The position numbers and the translations under genes were made by a program. The notes under the pieces were generated by a model, which was not told the origin of the DNA, did no database searches, and saw only the letters and a program-made list of their open reading frames with translations. Positions 46,322 through 55,446 of a DNA stretch of 64,000 bases are shown piece after piece. Each line of letters opens with the position of its first letter. The stretch's first letter is position 1. The stretch lies in assembly GCF_030406325.1 (NCBI RefSeq), contig NZ_JAUEQY010000022.1, positions 124,001 through 188,000 on the forward strand, read 5' to 3'. The DNA is from Actinomadura sp. DC4. GTDB taxonomy: Bacteria; Actinomycetota; Actinomycetes; Streptosporangiales; Streptosporangiaceae.

Positions 46322-47233
46322 GTGAGTGTTCTCGAACTCCGGGACGTGTCCCGGTGGTACGGCAACGTGGTGGCGGTCAACGGAGTCACGATGACCGTCG
46401 GTCCGGGCGTCACCGGGCTGCTCGGCCCGAACGGCGCCGGCAAGTCGACGCTCATCCACATGATGGGCGGGTTCCTCTCCCCCTCGAACGGCCAGGTCGG
46501 CATCGACGGGCAGCGGATCTGGAAGAACCCCTCGGTCTTTCGCAACATCGGCCTGGTGCCCGAGCGCGAGGCGGCCTACGACTTCCTCACCGGGCGGCAG
46601 TTCGTCCGCTCGATGGCGAAGCTGCACAAGCTGCCTGACCCGGGCGCGGCGGCCGAGCGCGCGCTCGGCATGGTCGAGATGATCGACCCGGCCGACCGCG
46701 CCATCGGCACCTACTCCAAGGGCATGAAGCAGCGGGTCAAGATGGCCTCGGCCCTGGTGCACGACCCGGCGGTGCTGCTGCTCGACGAGCCGTTCAACGG
46801 CATGGACCCGCGCCAGCGGCTCCAGCTGATGGACCTGATCCGCAAGATGGCCGCCGAGGGCCGTACGGTCCTGTTCAGCTCGCACATCCTCGAAGAGGTC
46901 GAGCGGCTGGCCCACCACATCGAAGTGATCATCGCGGGGCGGCACGCAGCGTCGGGCGACTTCCGCGCGATCCGCCGGCTGATGACCGACCGGCCGCACA
47001 TGTTCGCGATCCGCTCCAGCGACGACCGGCGCCTCGCCGCCGCGCTCATCGCCGACGGCTCGACCCGCGGGGTCGAGCTCACCTCCGCCGGGCTCGCCGT
47101 GGAGGCCGTGGACTTCCAGCGCTTCACCCTGCTGCTGCCCCAGGCGGCCCGTACGGCCGGCATCCGGCTGCTTGAGGTCTCCCCGGCCGACGAATCCCTC
47201 GAAAGCGTCTTCTCCTACCTGGTGTCCTCATGA
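46322..47233 (+). CDS. ABC transporter ATP-binding protein (second pair)
   Basis: 303 residues: Walker A LGPNGAGKSTLIHMMGG, signature YSKGMKQRVKMASALVHDP, Walker B VLLLDEPFNGMDPRQ, SSHILEEVERL switch region. Starts at GTG 46322, 31 nt after the first permease, and overlaps the next gene by 4 nt. It differs enough from the first ATPase to suggest the two may heterodimerise or serve separate pores. Confidence 0.92.
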   Translation: MSVLELRDVSRWYGNVVAVNGVTMTVGPGVTGLLGPNGAGKSTLIHMMGGFLSPSNGQVGIDGQRIWKNPSVFRNIGLVPEREAAYDFLTGRQFVRSMAKLHKLPDPGAAAERALGMVEMIDPADRAIGTYSKGMKQRVKMASALVHDPAVLLLDEPFNGMDPRQRLQLMDLIRKMAAEGRTVLFSSHILEEVERLAHHIEVIIAGRHAASGDFRAIRRLMTDRPHMFAIRSSDDRRLAAALIADGSTRGVELTSAGLAVEAVDFQRFTLLLPQAARTAGIRLLEVSPADESLESVFSYLVSS

Positions 47234-47946
47234 ATCCCACCATCGCGTACATCACGTTCCGCGGGATGCTCGGTCGCCGGCGGGCGCTCCTGCTATTCCT
47301 CCTCCCGGCCGTCCTGCTGCTGCTGAGCATCGGCCTGCGGGTCACCGGCAACAGCGACCTCGACACGTCCGCGGCGCTGCTGACGCAGTTCGGGCTGGGC
47401 GCGCTGCTGCCGCTGCTGGCCCTGCTCGCCGGCACCGGCGTGATCGCCCCGGAGATAGACGACGGCCAGATCATGTACCTCATGACCAAGCCGATCGCCC
47501 GCCCGGTCATCTCGACGACGAAGTTCCTGGTCGCGGTCGCCCTGGTGGTCGGCTTCGGCGTGGTGCCGATCTTCATCTCCGGCGTGATCATGAACGGCAT
47601 GACCGCGGGCCTGCCGACGGGCTTCGCCCTCGGCTCGCTGGTGGGCGGCATCGCGTACTGCGCGCTGTTCATCGCCATCGCGGTCATCAGCCGGTTCGCC
47701 GTGACGATCGGGCTGATCTATGCCCTGGTGTGGGAGAACCTCCTCGCGCGCTACGCCCCGGGCGCCCGTACGCTCTCGATCCGGCAGTGGGCCATCTCGA
47801 TCACCGACCTGGGCACGAACGCCACCGCGGTCACCTCCGAGGTGGGCGAGACGACGGCGGTGTCACTGCTGATCATCCTGAGCGTGCTCGGCGTACTCTT
47901 CGCCGGCTGGAAGCTCCGCACCCTGTCCGTCACGGGAGCCGACTAG
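47230..47946 (+). CDS. ABC-2 type transporter permease (second pair)
   Basis: 238 residues with about six membrane segments. It includes ALLAGTGVIAPEIDDGQIMY and a conserved MTKPIARPVISTTKFLV, typical of ABC-2 permeases that pair with the preceding ATPase. Last gene of the operon, followed by a strong hairpin. Confidence 0.86.
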   Translation: MNPTIAYITFRGMLGRRRALLLFLLPAVLLLLSIGLRVTGNSDLDTSAALLTQFGLGALLPLLALLAGTGVIAPEIDDGQIMYLMTKPIARPVISTTKFLVAVALVVGFGVVPIFISGVIMNGMTAGLPTGFALGSLVGGIAYCALFIAIAVISRFAVTIGLIYALVWENLLARYAPGARTLSIRQWAISITDLGTNATAVTSEVGETTAVSLLIILSVLGVLFAGWKLRTLSVTGAD

Positions 47947-47960
47947 CCCCCTGCCTCGCA

Positions 47961-47990
47961 GCCCCGGCCCGGGGAGACCCGGGCCGGGGC
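47961..47990. terminator. Bidirectional hairpin between the ABC operon and glmM
   Basis: Perfect 13-bp arms (47961-47973 GCCCCGGCCCGGG and 47978-47990 CCCGGGCCGGGGC) with a GAGA tetraloop, placed between two convergent stop codons. Very stable; no U-tract. Confidence 0.85.
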
Positions 47991-47998
47991 TCCGTGCG

Positions 47999-49339
47999 TT
48001 AAAGGGCGGTGCGGACGACCTCGGCGAGACGGTCGGCCAGCGCGCGGGCCTGGTCCTCTTCGGGGGCCTCGACCATCACGCGGACCATCGGCTCCGTGCC
48101 GCTGGGGCGGATGAGCACCCGGCCCGTGTCGCCGAGTTCGGTCTCCGCCGCCTCGACCGCCGCGGCCAGCTCCGGGGAGGTCTTGGCGCGGGACTTGTCG
48201 ACGTTCTTCACGTTGACCAGCACCTGCGGCAGGCGCGTCATCACCTTGGCCAGCTCGTCCAGCGGGCGGCCGCGGCCCGCGACCGTGGCCAGCAGGTGCA
48301 GGCCGGTCAGCAGGCCGTCGCCCGTGGTCGCGTGGTCGAGCATGATCACGTGGCCGGACTGCTCGCCGCCGAAGGCGTACCCGCCGGACTTCATGGCCTC
48401 CAGGACATAACGGTCGCCGACCGTCGTCTCGACGACGTTCAGGCCCTCTTCGCGCATGGCGATCTTGAAGCCGAGGTTCGACATGACGGTCGCGACGACC
48501 GTGTCGCCCGGGAGGCGGCCCGCCTCGCGCAGCTCGACCGCCAGGACGGCCATGATCTGGTCGCCGTCGATGGGCTCGCCCGAAGCGGTGACGGCCAGGC
48601 AGCGGTCGGCGTCGCCGTCGTGGGCGATGCCGACGTCCGCGCCGTGCTCGATCACGGCGCGCTGCAGGGACTCCAGGTGGGTGGAGCCGCAGCCCTCGTT
48701 GATGTTGAGGCCGTCCGGCGAGGCGCCGATGGCGACCACACTCGCGCCGGCGCGGCGCATCGCCTCAGGTGAGACGCCGGACGCGGCGCCGTGCGCGCAG
48801 TCGACGACGACCCGTACGCCGTCGAGCGAGCGGGGCAGCGTGGACAGCAGGTGCGCGATGTAGCTCTCGACCTCGCCCTGCGCCTCGCGTACACGGCCGA
48901 CGCCGGGGCCCGTCGGGCCGGCCCAGTCCTCGCCGAGGTGGGCCTCGATCTGGTCCTCGATCTGGTCGGCGAGCTTGTGCCCGCCGCGGCCGAAGAACTT
49001 GATGCCGTTGTCGGGCGCCGGGTTGTGCGAGGCGGACAGCATCACGCCGAGGTCGGCGCCGAGCGACTGGGTGAGGTACGCGACGGCGGGCGTCGGCAGG
49101 ACGCCGAGGCGCAGCACGTCGACGCCGGCGGAAGCGAGACCGGCCACGACGGCGGCCTCGAGGAACTCGCCGGAGGCGCGCGGATCGCGGCCTACGACGG
49201 CGAGAGGCCGGTGCCCTTCGAAGGCGCCGGCCTCACCGAGGACGCGTGCGGCAGCGACCGACAGGTCGAGCGCGAGCCGGGCGGTCAGGTCACGGTTGGC
49301 GACCCCCCGGATACCGTCGGTTCCGAACAGACGTGACAC
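47999..49339 (-). CDS. glmM: Phosphoglucosamine mutase
   Basis: 446 residues, interconverting GlcN-6-P and GlcN-1-P for UDP-GlcNAc. The phosphoserine loop is [20 protein letters not shown], the metal site [11 protein letters not shown], and the C-terminal phosphate loop [16 protein letters not shown] 49339 preceded by GGGGTG is chosen; a longer in-frame start adds a non-homologous tail. Downstream of rpsI on the same strand, and functionally linked to glmS. Confidence 0.96.
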   Translation of the reverse strand: MSRLFGTDGIRGVANRDLTARLALDLSVAAARVLGEAGAFEGHRPLAVVGRDPRASGEFLEAAVVAGLASAGVDVLRLGVLPTPAVAYLTQSLGADLGVMLSASHNPAPDNGIKFFGRGGHKLADQIEDQIEAHLGEDWAGPTGPGVGRVREAQGEVESYIAHLLSTLPRSLDGVRVVVDCAHGAASGVSPEAMRRAGASVVAIGASPDGLNINEGCGSTHLESLQRAVIEHGADVGIAHDGDADRCLAVTASGEPIDGDQIMAVLAVELREAGRLPGDTVVATVMSNLGFKIAMREEGLNVVETTVGDRYVLEAMKSGGYAFGGEQSGHVIMLDHATTGDGLLTGLHLLATVAGRGRPLDELAKVMTRLPQVLVNVKNVDKSRAKTSPELAAAVEAAETELGDTGRVLIRPSGTEPMVRVMVEAPEEDQARALADRLAEVVRTAL

Positions 49340-49400
49340 TGTTAACACCCCACGGTCGCGCATGGAACGGCCGGCCCGCCGGCCCTCGAACAAAGCGATC

Positions 49401-49428
49401 GGCGGTCCCGTGGAAAGACGGAACCGCC
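49401..49428 (-). terminator. First hairpin in the rpsI-glmM gap
   Basis: GGCGGTCCCGT (49401-49411) and ACGGAACCGCC (49418-49428): 11-bp arms with a single mismatch around a 6-nt loop. Confidence 0.55.
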
Positions 49429-49433
49429 GAAGT

Positions 49434-49485
49434 CCTGTGCGGCGATGCCGTCCAGCGGGGCCGGACCGGTCGATCGCCGCACAGG
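49434..49485 (-). terminator. Second hairpin, just after rpsI
   Basis: Perfect 13-bp arms CCTGTGCGGCGAT (49434-49446) and ATCGCCGCACAGG (49473-49485) with a 26-nt loop, directly after the rpsI stop. Likely limits read-through from the ribosomal genes into glmM. Confidence 0.65.
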
Positions 49486-49490
49486 GCCGA

Positions 49491-49997
49491 TCAACGCTTG
49501 CTGTACTGCGGAGCCTTACGCGCCTTCTTCAGGCCGTACTTCTTGCGCTCCTTCGCCCGCGGGTCACGGGTGAGGAAGCCGGCCTTCTTCAGCGGCGGCC
49601 GGTTGTCGGCGTCGACGAGCTGCAGCGCACGGGCGATGCCCAGGCGCAGCGCGCCGGCCTGGCCGGTGACGCCACCGCCGTGAACCAGCGCGATCACGTC
49701 GAACTGGTCCTCGAGGCTCAGCGTCACGAACGGCTCGTTCACGACCTGCTGGTGGACCTTGTTGGGGAAGTACGCGTCGAGCGTGCGGCCGTTGATCGTC
49801 CACTTCCCGGTGCCCGGGACGATGCGGACGCGCGCGATGGCCTCCTTGCGGCGGCCGGTGCCCGCGGCGGGACCGGTCAGCACCGGACGGGGGGTCTCCT
49901 CGGCGACAGCCTCAGCGGACTCGGAGGTGTAGTCCCCCACGTACTCTTCGAACTCGGCGCCCTCGATGGGCGTCTCGACACCGGTGGACTCAGCCAC
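49491..49997 (-). CDS. rpsI: 30S ribosomal protein S9
   Basis: 168 residues with the conserved core [25 protein letters not shown] and C-terminal [20 protein letters not shown]. The acidic N-terminal extension of about 45 residues is usual in actinobacteria. Cotranscribed with rplM, 34 nt apart. Confidence 0.97.
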   Translation of the reverse strand: MAESTGVETPIEGAEFEEYVGDYTSESAEAVAEETPRPVLTGPAAGTGRRKEAIARVRIVPGTGKWTINGRTLDAYFPNKVHQQVVNEPFVTLSLEDQFDVIALVHGGGVTGQAGALRLGIARALQLVDADNRPPLKKAGFLTRDPRAKERKKYGLKKARKAPQYSKR

Positions 49998-50031
49998 GGG
50001 ACTCCTCAGGATCTTGTCTCGACGGTGCGCG

Positions 50032-50475
50032 TCACTGCGCGATCTGCTTGATGTCGTAGGGCACCGGCTGCTGGGCCTGGTGCGGGTGCTCGGATCCGGT
50101 GTAGACCTTCAGCTTGCCGAACATCTTCCGGCCGAGCGTGTTCTTGGGGAGCATGCCCTTGATGGCCTTCTCCACGGCGCGCTCAGGGTGCTTCTCCATG
50201 AGGTCGGAGTAAGCGATCGAGCGCAGGCCGCCGGGGTAGCCGGAGTGGCGGTAGGCCTTCTTCTGCTCCAGCTTCTTGCCCGACAGCGCCACCTTGTCGG
50301 CGTTGATGATGATGACGAAGTCGCCAGTGTCGAGGTGCGGCGCGTAGATCGGCTTGTGCTTACCCCGCAGCAACGTCGCGACCTGGCTGGCCAGCCGACC
50401 CAGCACGACATCGGTCGCGTCGATGACGTGCCACTGACGTTCGACGTCAGCGGGCTTAGGGGTGTAGGTGCGCAC
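50032..50475 (-). CDS. rplM: 50S ribosomal protein L13
   Basis: 147 residues: [39 protein letters not shown], and [22 protein letters not shown] 50475 gives the standard L13 length and AAGG lies upstream; longer starts are non-homologous. First gene of the rplM-rpsI unit, with a leader of about 125 nt. Confidence 0.97.
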   Translation of the reverse strand: MRTYTPKPADVERQWHVIDATDVVLGRLASQVATLLRGKHKPIYAPHLDTGDFVIIINADKVALSGKKLEQKKAYRHSGYPGGLRSIAYSDLMEKHPERAVEKAIKGMLPKNTLGRKMFGKLKVYTGSEHPHQAQQPVPYDIKQIAQ

Positions 50476-50609
50476 GGTCGTAAGCCTTCGTTTCGTGTCT
50501 GACAACAGAGACAGGACCGGCGGGACGGAACGTCCGTCACAGGCCCACATTGGTCAACATGGTCGAGCGACCCGGATGACGGGCACGCTGACGCACACAA
50601 CGAACTGGC

Positions 50610-50639
50610 AGGATACCGGCCCACGCACGTGCGGGTCAA
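50610..50639 (-). promoter_or_regulatory. rplM-rpsI promoter
   Basis: TTGACC (50634-50639) and TATCCT (50610-50615) on the minus strand with an 18-nt spacer, a good housekeeping promoter. It would start a leader of about 125 nt before rplM. Confidence 0.7.
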
Positions 50640-50766
50640 AGCGGGCGGCTACCGCCGCCTCCCTGCCATCGCTCAGACGATCACCAGTACAACACCTAGC
50701 TCGTCCTTTTTACAGCATATAGCAGGTATTACTCCAGAACCGCACGCTCGTAGCGTTTGGTCCCTC

Positions 50767-50798
50767 TATAGTGCTGCTCCTCCGCAGCCCCCTGGAGG
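50767..50798 (+). promoter_or_regulatory. -10 hexamer and strong ribosome-binding site of the CAP-domain gene
   Basis: TATAGT at 50767-50772 is a good -10 element and GGAGG at 50794-50798 a strong ribosome-binding site. Together they argue against GTG 50771, which lies inside the -10, and for a start at about 50804. Confidence 0.5.
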
Positions 50799-50803
50799 AC
50801 CCC

Positions 50804-51511
50804 CTGTCCGCCAAGCGTGTGATCTCCGTCAAGCGCCGCGTCCAGGCGTTCGTGATCCTGGCGATCGCGTTCTTCGTCGCCGCAGGCTTCGCGGCGAACC
50901 GCTACGTGACCGCGGCGCACCCCGCGCCCGCCGACCGTCCCGTTCAGGACTCGGCCGTGATCCCCAGCCCCGAGGGCAAGGCGGTCAAGCCGCCGACCCC
51001 CTCGCCCAGCAAGCCCTCGCGCCCCAGCCGTACGATCACCCATCCGGCCTCCGCGGCGAAGGTGACCCGCAGCCGCAAGCCGAAGCCCCACACCTCGACC
51101 GTCATCGCGACGGGGGGCGGGCCGACGAAGAACCTGTCCGCCGAGGACCTGGCCGTCAAGCTCACGAACAGCGAGCGCGCCAAGCACGGCTGCTCGGCAC
51201 TGCGCAACGACCCGCACCTGCGCGCCGCGGCGTACGCGCACTCGAAGGACATGCGCGTGAAGAAGTACTTCGAGCACAACTCGCCGGACGGCAAGACCCC
51301 CTGGGATCGGATCAAGGCGGCCGGCTACAGCCAGCCCGGCGCCGAGAACATCGCCATGGGATACGCGACCGCACAGGCGGTGCTCGACGGCTGGATGAAC
51401 AGCCCCGGACACCGCGCGAACATCCTGAACTGCAGCCTGAAGGCGGTCGGAATCGGCGTCGAGTACGGGCCGGGAGGCCCGTGGTGGACGCAGGACTTCG
51501 GCTTCCAGTAA
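50804..51511 (+). CDS. Exported CAP (SCP/PR1) domain protein
   Basis: About 235 residues. N-terminal basic stretch and membrane helix (VQAFVILAIAFFVAAGFAAN), a Pro/Ser/Thr linker, then a C-terminal CAP domain from about residue 115 with LTNSERAKHGCSALRNDPHL, FEHNSPDGKTPWDRIKAAGY, GAENIAMGYATAQAVLDGWM and SPGHRANILNCSLKAVGIGV. CAP proteins are secreted and bind lipids or wall components. I place the start at CTG 50804, 5 nt after GGAGG; in-frame GTGs at 50771 and 50819 are the alternatives. Confidence 0.85.
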   Translation: MSAKRVISVKRRVQAFVILAIAFFVAAGFAANRYVTAAHPAPADRPVQDSAVIPSPEGKAVKPPTPSPSKPSRPSRTITHPASAAKVTRSRKPKPHTSTVIATGGGPTKNLSAEDLAVKLTNSERAKHGCSALRNDPHLRAAAYAHSKDMRVKKYFEHNSPDGKTPWDRIKAAGYSQPGAENIAMGYATAQAVLDGWMNSPGHRANILNCSLKAVGIGVEYGPGGPWWTQDFGFQ

Positions 51512-51550
51512 ACGGCTGAGCGCCTGAAACGAGCCGGTAGGGTCGCATTC

Positions 51551-52633
51551 ATGTCTTATCCGGGTGATCAGCAGCAACCCGGCGGCTGGGGTCCCTCCCA
51601 GCCGCCGCAGTCGCCGTACGGCCCGGTCGATAACCAGGCCGAACACGGCGGCCCCTCCTATGACCAGTCACAGGGCGGTGGCCCGTACGACGATCCGTAC
51701 GGCGGCCCGCCACCGCGTGATGGCGGCTTCGGCCCGGGCGGCTCCTTCGGGGGCTCGTTCGGCGAAGAACGCTCCGACTCCTACGGCGGCGGGCCCTTCG
51801 AGCCCAGGCCGCCGTACGACAATGAGAACGCCGACCCCTACGGTGCCGGTCCCGGCGCGTACGGGCCTCCGCCGGACGACGATGACCGCTTCAAGTCCGG
51901 TTCCGGCCGCAAGGGTCTGATCATCGGCGCGGCGATCGTCGCCGGCGTCGTGGTGATCGGCGGTGGTACGGCGCTGGCACTCTCCGGCGGCGACGACAAG
52001 AAGCCGAAGGCCTCGGCGGTCCAGCCGAGCGAGAGCGCCCCTCCGCCGACCCCGACGGTGAACCCGACCCCGTCGCCGACCGAGACGGGCCGCGGCGACC
52101 GTCTGCGCAGCCGGGCCACCGACCCCAAGCCCCTCTCGCTGAACGAGATCTTCAAGGCCAAGTCGTTCAAGTACGGCAGCCGCCGGTACGTCATGACGGG
52201 CCGCCGCTCGGAACGCAAGTGTTCTCCGCCGACCCACGGCACGGCCTTCCGCAAGGCGCTCGCCAAGGGCGGCTGCACGCAGGTTCTGCGAGCGACGTTC
52301 AGCAACGGCAAGTTCATCGGCACCATCGGCGTGATCAACCTGCGGACGCAGACCGGCGCCAACTCGGTGCAGGTCACCTCGCGGCAGAAGGACGCGTTCA
52401 TCCTCGCGCTGCCCGGCGCGGGCACCACCAAGAAGATCGGCCAGGGCCTGTCGCTGACGACCGCGGAGGTCGACGGCCACTACCTGATCATGAGCTGGGT
52501 GCAGTACCCGAACGGAAAGAAGATCGCCAAGGGTGACTACACGGCGGTGAGCGCGTTCGTGAAGGCCACGACCTATGGCAGCAATCTGCGCACGGCCCTG
52601 AACTATCGGTCAATGGAGGGCAAACCGTCATGA
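51551..52633 (+). CDS. Single-pass membrane protein with disordered Gly/Pro/Tyr N-terminus
   Basis: 360 residues. Residues 1-120 are low-complexity (QQPGGWGPSQPPQSPYGPVD, GGFGPGGSFGGSFG), followed by a membrane helix at about 122-144 (GLIIGAAIVAGVVVIGGGTA), a Pro/Thr linker, and a C-terminal extracytoplasmic domain from about 193 with two cysteines and a DPKPLSLNEIF start. That domain is paralogous to the C-terminus of the next gene. TAGGGT (51538-51543) 7 nt upstream of the ATG suggests a leaderless start. No named family recognised. Confidence 0.78.
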   Translation: MSYPGDQQQPGGWGPSQPPQSPYGPVDNQAEHGGPSYDQSQGGGPYDDPYGGPPPRDGGFGPGGSFGGSFGEERSDSYGGGPFEPRPPYDNENADPYGAGPGAYGPPPDDDDRFKSGSGRKGLIIGAAIVAGVVVIGGGTALALSGGDDKKPKASAVQPSESAPPPTPTVNPTPSPTETGRGDRLRSRATDPKPLSLNEIFKAKSFKYGSRRYVMTGRRSERKCSPPTHGTAFRKALAKGGCTQVLRATFSNGKFIGTIGVINLRTQTGANSVQVTSRQKDAFILALPGAGTTKKIGQGLSLTTAEVDGHYLIMSWVQYPNGKKIAKGDYTAVSAFVKATTYGSNLRTALNYRSMEGKPS

Positions 52634-52664
52634 ACGTGGCCCTCTGCTAATACTCTGGTGACCC

Positions 52665-55319
52665 ATGTCTGGCCATGACGAGACTTTCCTTCCTCCAGGA
52701 GAGGGGGAAGCGAATCACCCGCCGACACCGGCTCCGCCGAACTTCGGCCAGAGCTCGGCCGGGAAGCCCGCGGTCGTTTTCCAGTCCGCAGACACGCAAC
52801 CGGGCTCCCCGGTCTTCTCCGGGCCGTCAATGGCATCCGACGCCGAGGAGACCATGACCCCGCCGCTCCCCAAGCGTCCCGGCGCCCCTACGCCGGACGC
52901 ACAGTCCACCCCGCCCTCGCCCCCGGCCGGCAACCCCGCGCCGGGCGAAGGCGGTTCTTCCACGGACCTCCCCCCGCCACCCGGTCCCCGCCACGCCGCA
53001 CCGTCGCCTTCGTGGTCGGCCGCCCCCCAGGGCCGCCCCGAATCCGAGGTCCCCGAGGCCGAACAGACGGTCGCGAACCCCTATCTTCCCGAGGCCGAGC
53101 AGACCGTCGCCGGCTTCGGCTCCGCCGCGGACACCGTCTTCTCACCCTTCGGATCCGCCGGGACGAGCCCGTACCCCGGGTCGTACGGTGGCTCCGCCGA
53201 GGAGCTCCCGGAGGCGGAACGGACCGCGACCGACGCCCCGCCACCCGCCTTTCCCGGGTCCTACGGCACCTCACCCTTCGACGCCGCGAACGGAACCTCC
53301 GGCCCCGGAACGTTCCCCGCCGGCACCACGAACGGAACGCCCGGCTTCGGAACGCCGCCGCCTTACGGCACGGCCGAGGCTCCGGGCACGTCCGGCGCCC
53401 CGCCCTTCGGCGTCCCGAGCCCGCACACCCCCGAGGCCCTCGCGCCGTTCGTCCCGCCGAGCGAGGACGCTTCCGGCGTCGATAGTGAGAGCCCCCGCGG
53501 CGACGCGCCGGCGTTCGGCTCGGGTACGCCGCCTTTCGGCAGCGAAAGCCTGCGTGACGAGGCGGCGTCCGGTCCCGGTACGTCGTCCTTCGGCACCACG
53601 GGCCGGCGCGACGAGACGTCCGCGGCGGGCTCCGGCACGCCCCCTTTCGGCACCCCGAGCGCCCACGACGGCGCGTCCGGCTCCGGGACATCGCCCTTCG
53701 GCGCCGCGGGCTCCGGCACGCCCCCTTTCGGCACGCCGAACTCGCGCGGCGAGGCCTCCGGCACGCCGCCCTTCGGGAGCGAAGGCCCGCGTCCCGCGGG
53801 CTCGCGTGATGACACGTCCGCGCCGGGCTCCGGCACGCCGCCTTTCGGCAGCGGGAGTCTGCGTGACGAGGCGGCGACGTCCGGTTTCGGGACGTCGTCC
53901 TTCGGCGCCGCGGGCTCGCGCGACGAGGCGTCCGGCTCCGGAGTGCCGCCGTTCGGCGGGGCCTCGGCGCAGGACGGGCCCGGCTCCGGCAGCGGAACCT
54001 CCGCCTCCGGCGGCTTCGCCGCCTCCAAGCCGAGCAGCGGCTTCACAGACCCGGCCGGTAAGGCCAGCGGCCTTGCCGACTCGGGGAGCACCGGCTCGGC
54101 AGGCACCACGGCCGGCTTCGCCGACTCGACCGGCGTCACGGGCTCGACCGGCGCGGCCGGCGGCTTCACGGGCTCAGGAGCCACCGGCTCGACGGGTTCG
54201 ACCGGCGCGGCCGGGGGCTTCGCGGACCTGGGGACCGAGCGGACCGCGGCCAGTGACGTCACCAGCCCCACCTCCGTACCGCCTCCCGGTGTGCCCGCGC
54301 CCGAGGGCGAGGAGCAGAAGGTGACCTTCGAGGACGCGAACGGTCAGCGCACACTGGCCATCGCGCGTTTCGGGGCCGGTACGGCCTCCAGCGCTCCCGG
54401 CCCCGCGCTCACCCCGGACGCGATCCTCCCGCCCGGCACGCCCCCGCAGGCGCCCCCGGAGCCACCGCCACCGGACCCCGGTGCCACCGCCACCGGACCC
54501 ATCCCCCGGCTCGGCGCCGGACCAGGCTTTCCTGGCGGCCCCAGCCGCCCGCCCCGCGGCGGAGGCCACGGAGGCTCATCAGGAGCCCACAGAGCGCTCC
54601 TCGTCGCCGGAGGCCTCGTCGCCGCCCTCATCCTCGGCGGCGGGGGCGCTCTGGCCGTCACGCAGCTCTCCGGCGGCTCCGCGAAGGAGCACAACGTCGC
54701 CCAGTCGCAGCCGCCGCCCCCACCGACGCAGGCCGCGCCGACTCCGACGCCCACCAAGACCAAGGCCAAGCACAAGCCGAAGCCCAAGCACGTGCCGGTC
54801 GACATCCGGGACGAGAAGAAGGATCCCAAGCCGCTGACGATCACCGAGGTCTTCCCGACCTCGGTGGTCACTCTGGCCAAAGCCAAGTTCACCCGGGTCA
54901 AGACCGTGATCAACGATCACTGCTCGCTGGCCGCCAACGGGCCCTTCGCCACGGAACTGACCCGGGAGCACTGCCGCCGGATCGTACGCGCGACATTCGT
55001 CTCCGAGGACAAGAAGATCGCGGTGACGGCCGGGATCGCGGTCATGCCGACGGACGCCGCCGCCAGGGCGACGCTGAAGGTTCAGGACCCGGCACACTAC
55101 GAGTGGTTCCGCGGCATGAAGGCCACCGGCGCACCCAAGATCGACCACGCCGGCGGGTACGCGGCGGACGTCCTGCGCGGCCGCTACATCGCCTACGCCT
55201 ACGCGACGTACGTCGACGGCCACAAGCCCAAGGCCAAGGACGACACGTTGAAGAAGGCCGGCATCGCGTTCCGCGACTACACCGTCCGGCCGATCACCCG
55301 GCGCGCCAAACAGCATTAG
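52665..55319 (+). CDS. Large membrane protein with FG-repeat disordered N-terminus
   Basis: 884 residues. The N-terminal 640 or so are Pro/Gly/Ser/Thr-rich. Residues about 246-432 hold some ten repeats centred on PPFG, SPFG or SSFG (for example GSGTPPFGS), and 445-525 a Gly/Ser/Thr tract. EAEQTV/EAERTA motifs recur near the N-terminus. A membrane helix lies around 645-665 (ALLVAGGLVAALILGGGGAL), then a Lys/Pro linker and a C-terminal domain (DPKPLTITEVF onward) paralogous to that of the preceding gene. TACTCT lies 8 nt before the ATG. Frames on the other strand here are shadows of the repeat. Confidence 0.75.
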   Translation: MSGHDETFLPPGEGEANHPPTPAPPNFGQSSAGKPAVVFQSADTQPGSPVFSGPSMASDAEETMTPPLPKRPGAPTPDAQSTPPSPPAGNPAPGEGGSSTDLPPPPGPRHAAPSPSWSAAPQGRPESEVPEAEQTVANPYLPEAEQTVAGFGSAADTVFSPFGSAGTSPYPGSYGGSAEELPEAERTATDAPPPAFPGSYGTSPFDAANGTSGPGTFPAGTTNGTPGFGTPPPYGTAEAPGTSGAPPFGVPSPHTPEALAPFVPPSEDASGVDSESPRGDAPAFGSGTPPFGSESLRDEAASGPGTSSFGTTGRRDETSAAGSGTPPFGTPSAHDGASGSGTSPFGAAGSGTPPFGTPNSRGEASGTPPFGSEGPRPAGSRDDTSAPGSGTPPFGSGSLRDEAATSGFGTSSFGAAGSRDEASGSGVPPFGGASAQDGPGSGSGTSASGGFAASKPSSGFTDPAGKASGLADSGSTGSAGTTAGFADSTGVTGSTGAAGGFTGSGATGSTGSTGAAGGFADLGTERTAASDVTSPTSVPPPGVPAPEGEEQKVTFEDANGQRTLAIARFGAGTASSAPGPALTPDAILPPGTPPQAPPEPPPPDPGATATGPIPRLGAGPGFPGGPSRPPRGGGHGGSSGAHRALLVAGGLVAALILGGGGALAVTQLSGGSAKEHNVAQSQPPPPPTQAAPTPTPTKTKAKHKPKPKHVPVDIRDEKKDPKPLTITEVFPTSVVTLAKAKFTRVKTVINDHCSLAANGPFATELTREHCRRIVRATFVSEDKKIAVTAGIAVMPTDAAARATLKVQDPAHYEWFRGMKATGAPKIDHAGGYAADVLRGRYIAYAYATYVDGHKPKAKDDTLKKAGIAFRDYTVRPITRRAKQH

Positions 55320-55446
55320 GGCCGGTCTCGAGGTCCCGTCCGTGGCGAGCGGCGTCCAGGCGGCGTCTCGCAAGGGCGGAGGTGCCACGTAGCAGGACGG
55401 CAGGACTTCGAGACGGACCCTGGGGCCACGACCGGACGGAGAGTGG

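Larger units (their letters stand above)
50476..50803. other. Divergent regulatory region between rplM and the CAP-domain gene
   Basis: About 330 nt without a gene. It contains the rplM promoter (50610-50639), a relatively AT-rich patch around 50700-50735, and TATAGT at 50767-50772, a likely -10 for the CAP-domain gene. Confidence 0.6.

Noticed and set aside
53188-54324. Frames of up to 378 codons in other registers of the FG-repeat gene
   Set aside because: Period-three repeats remain open in all registers. Only the annotated frame has the membrane helix and the paralogous C-terminal domain.
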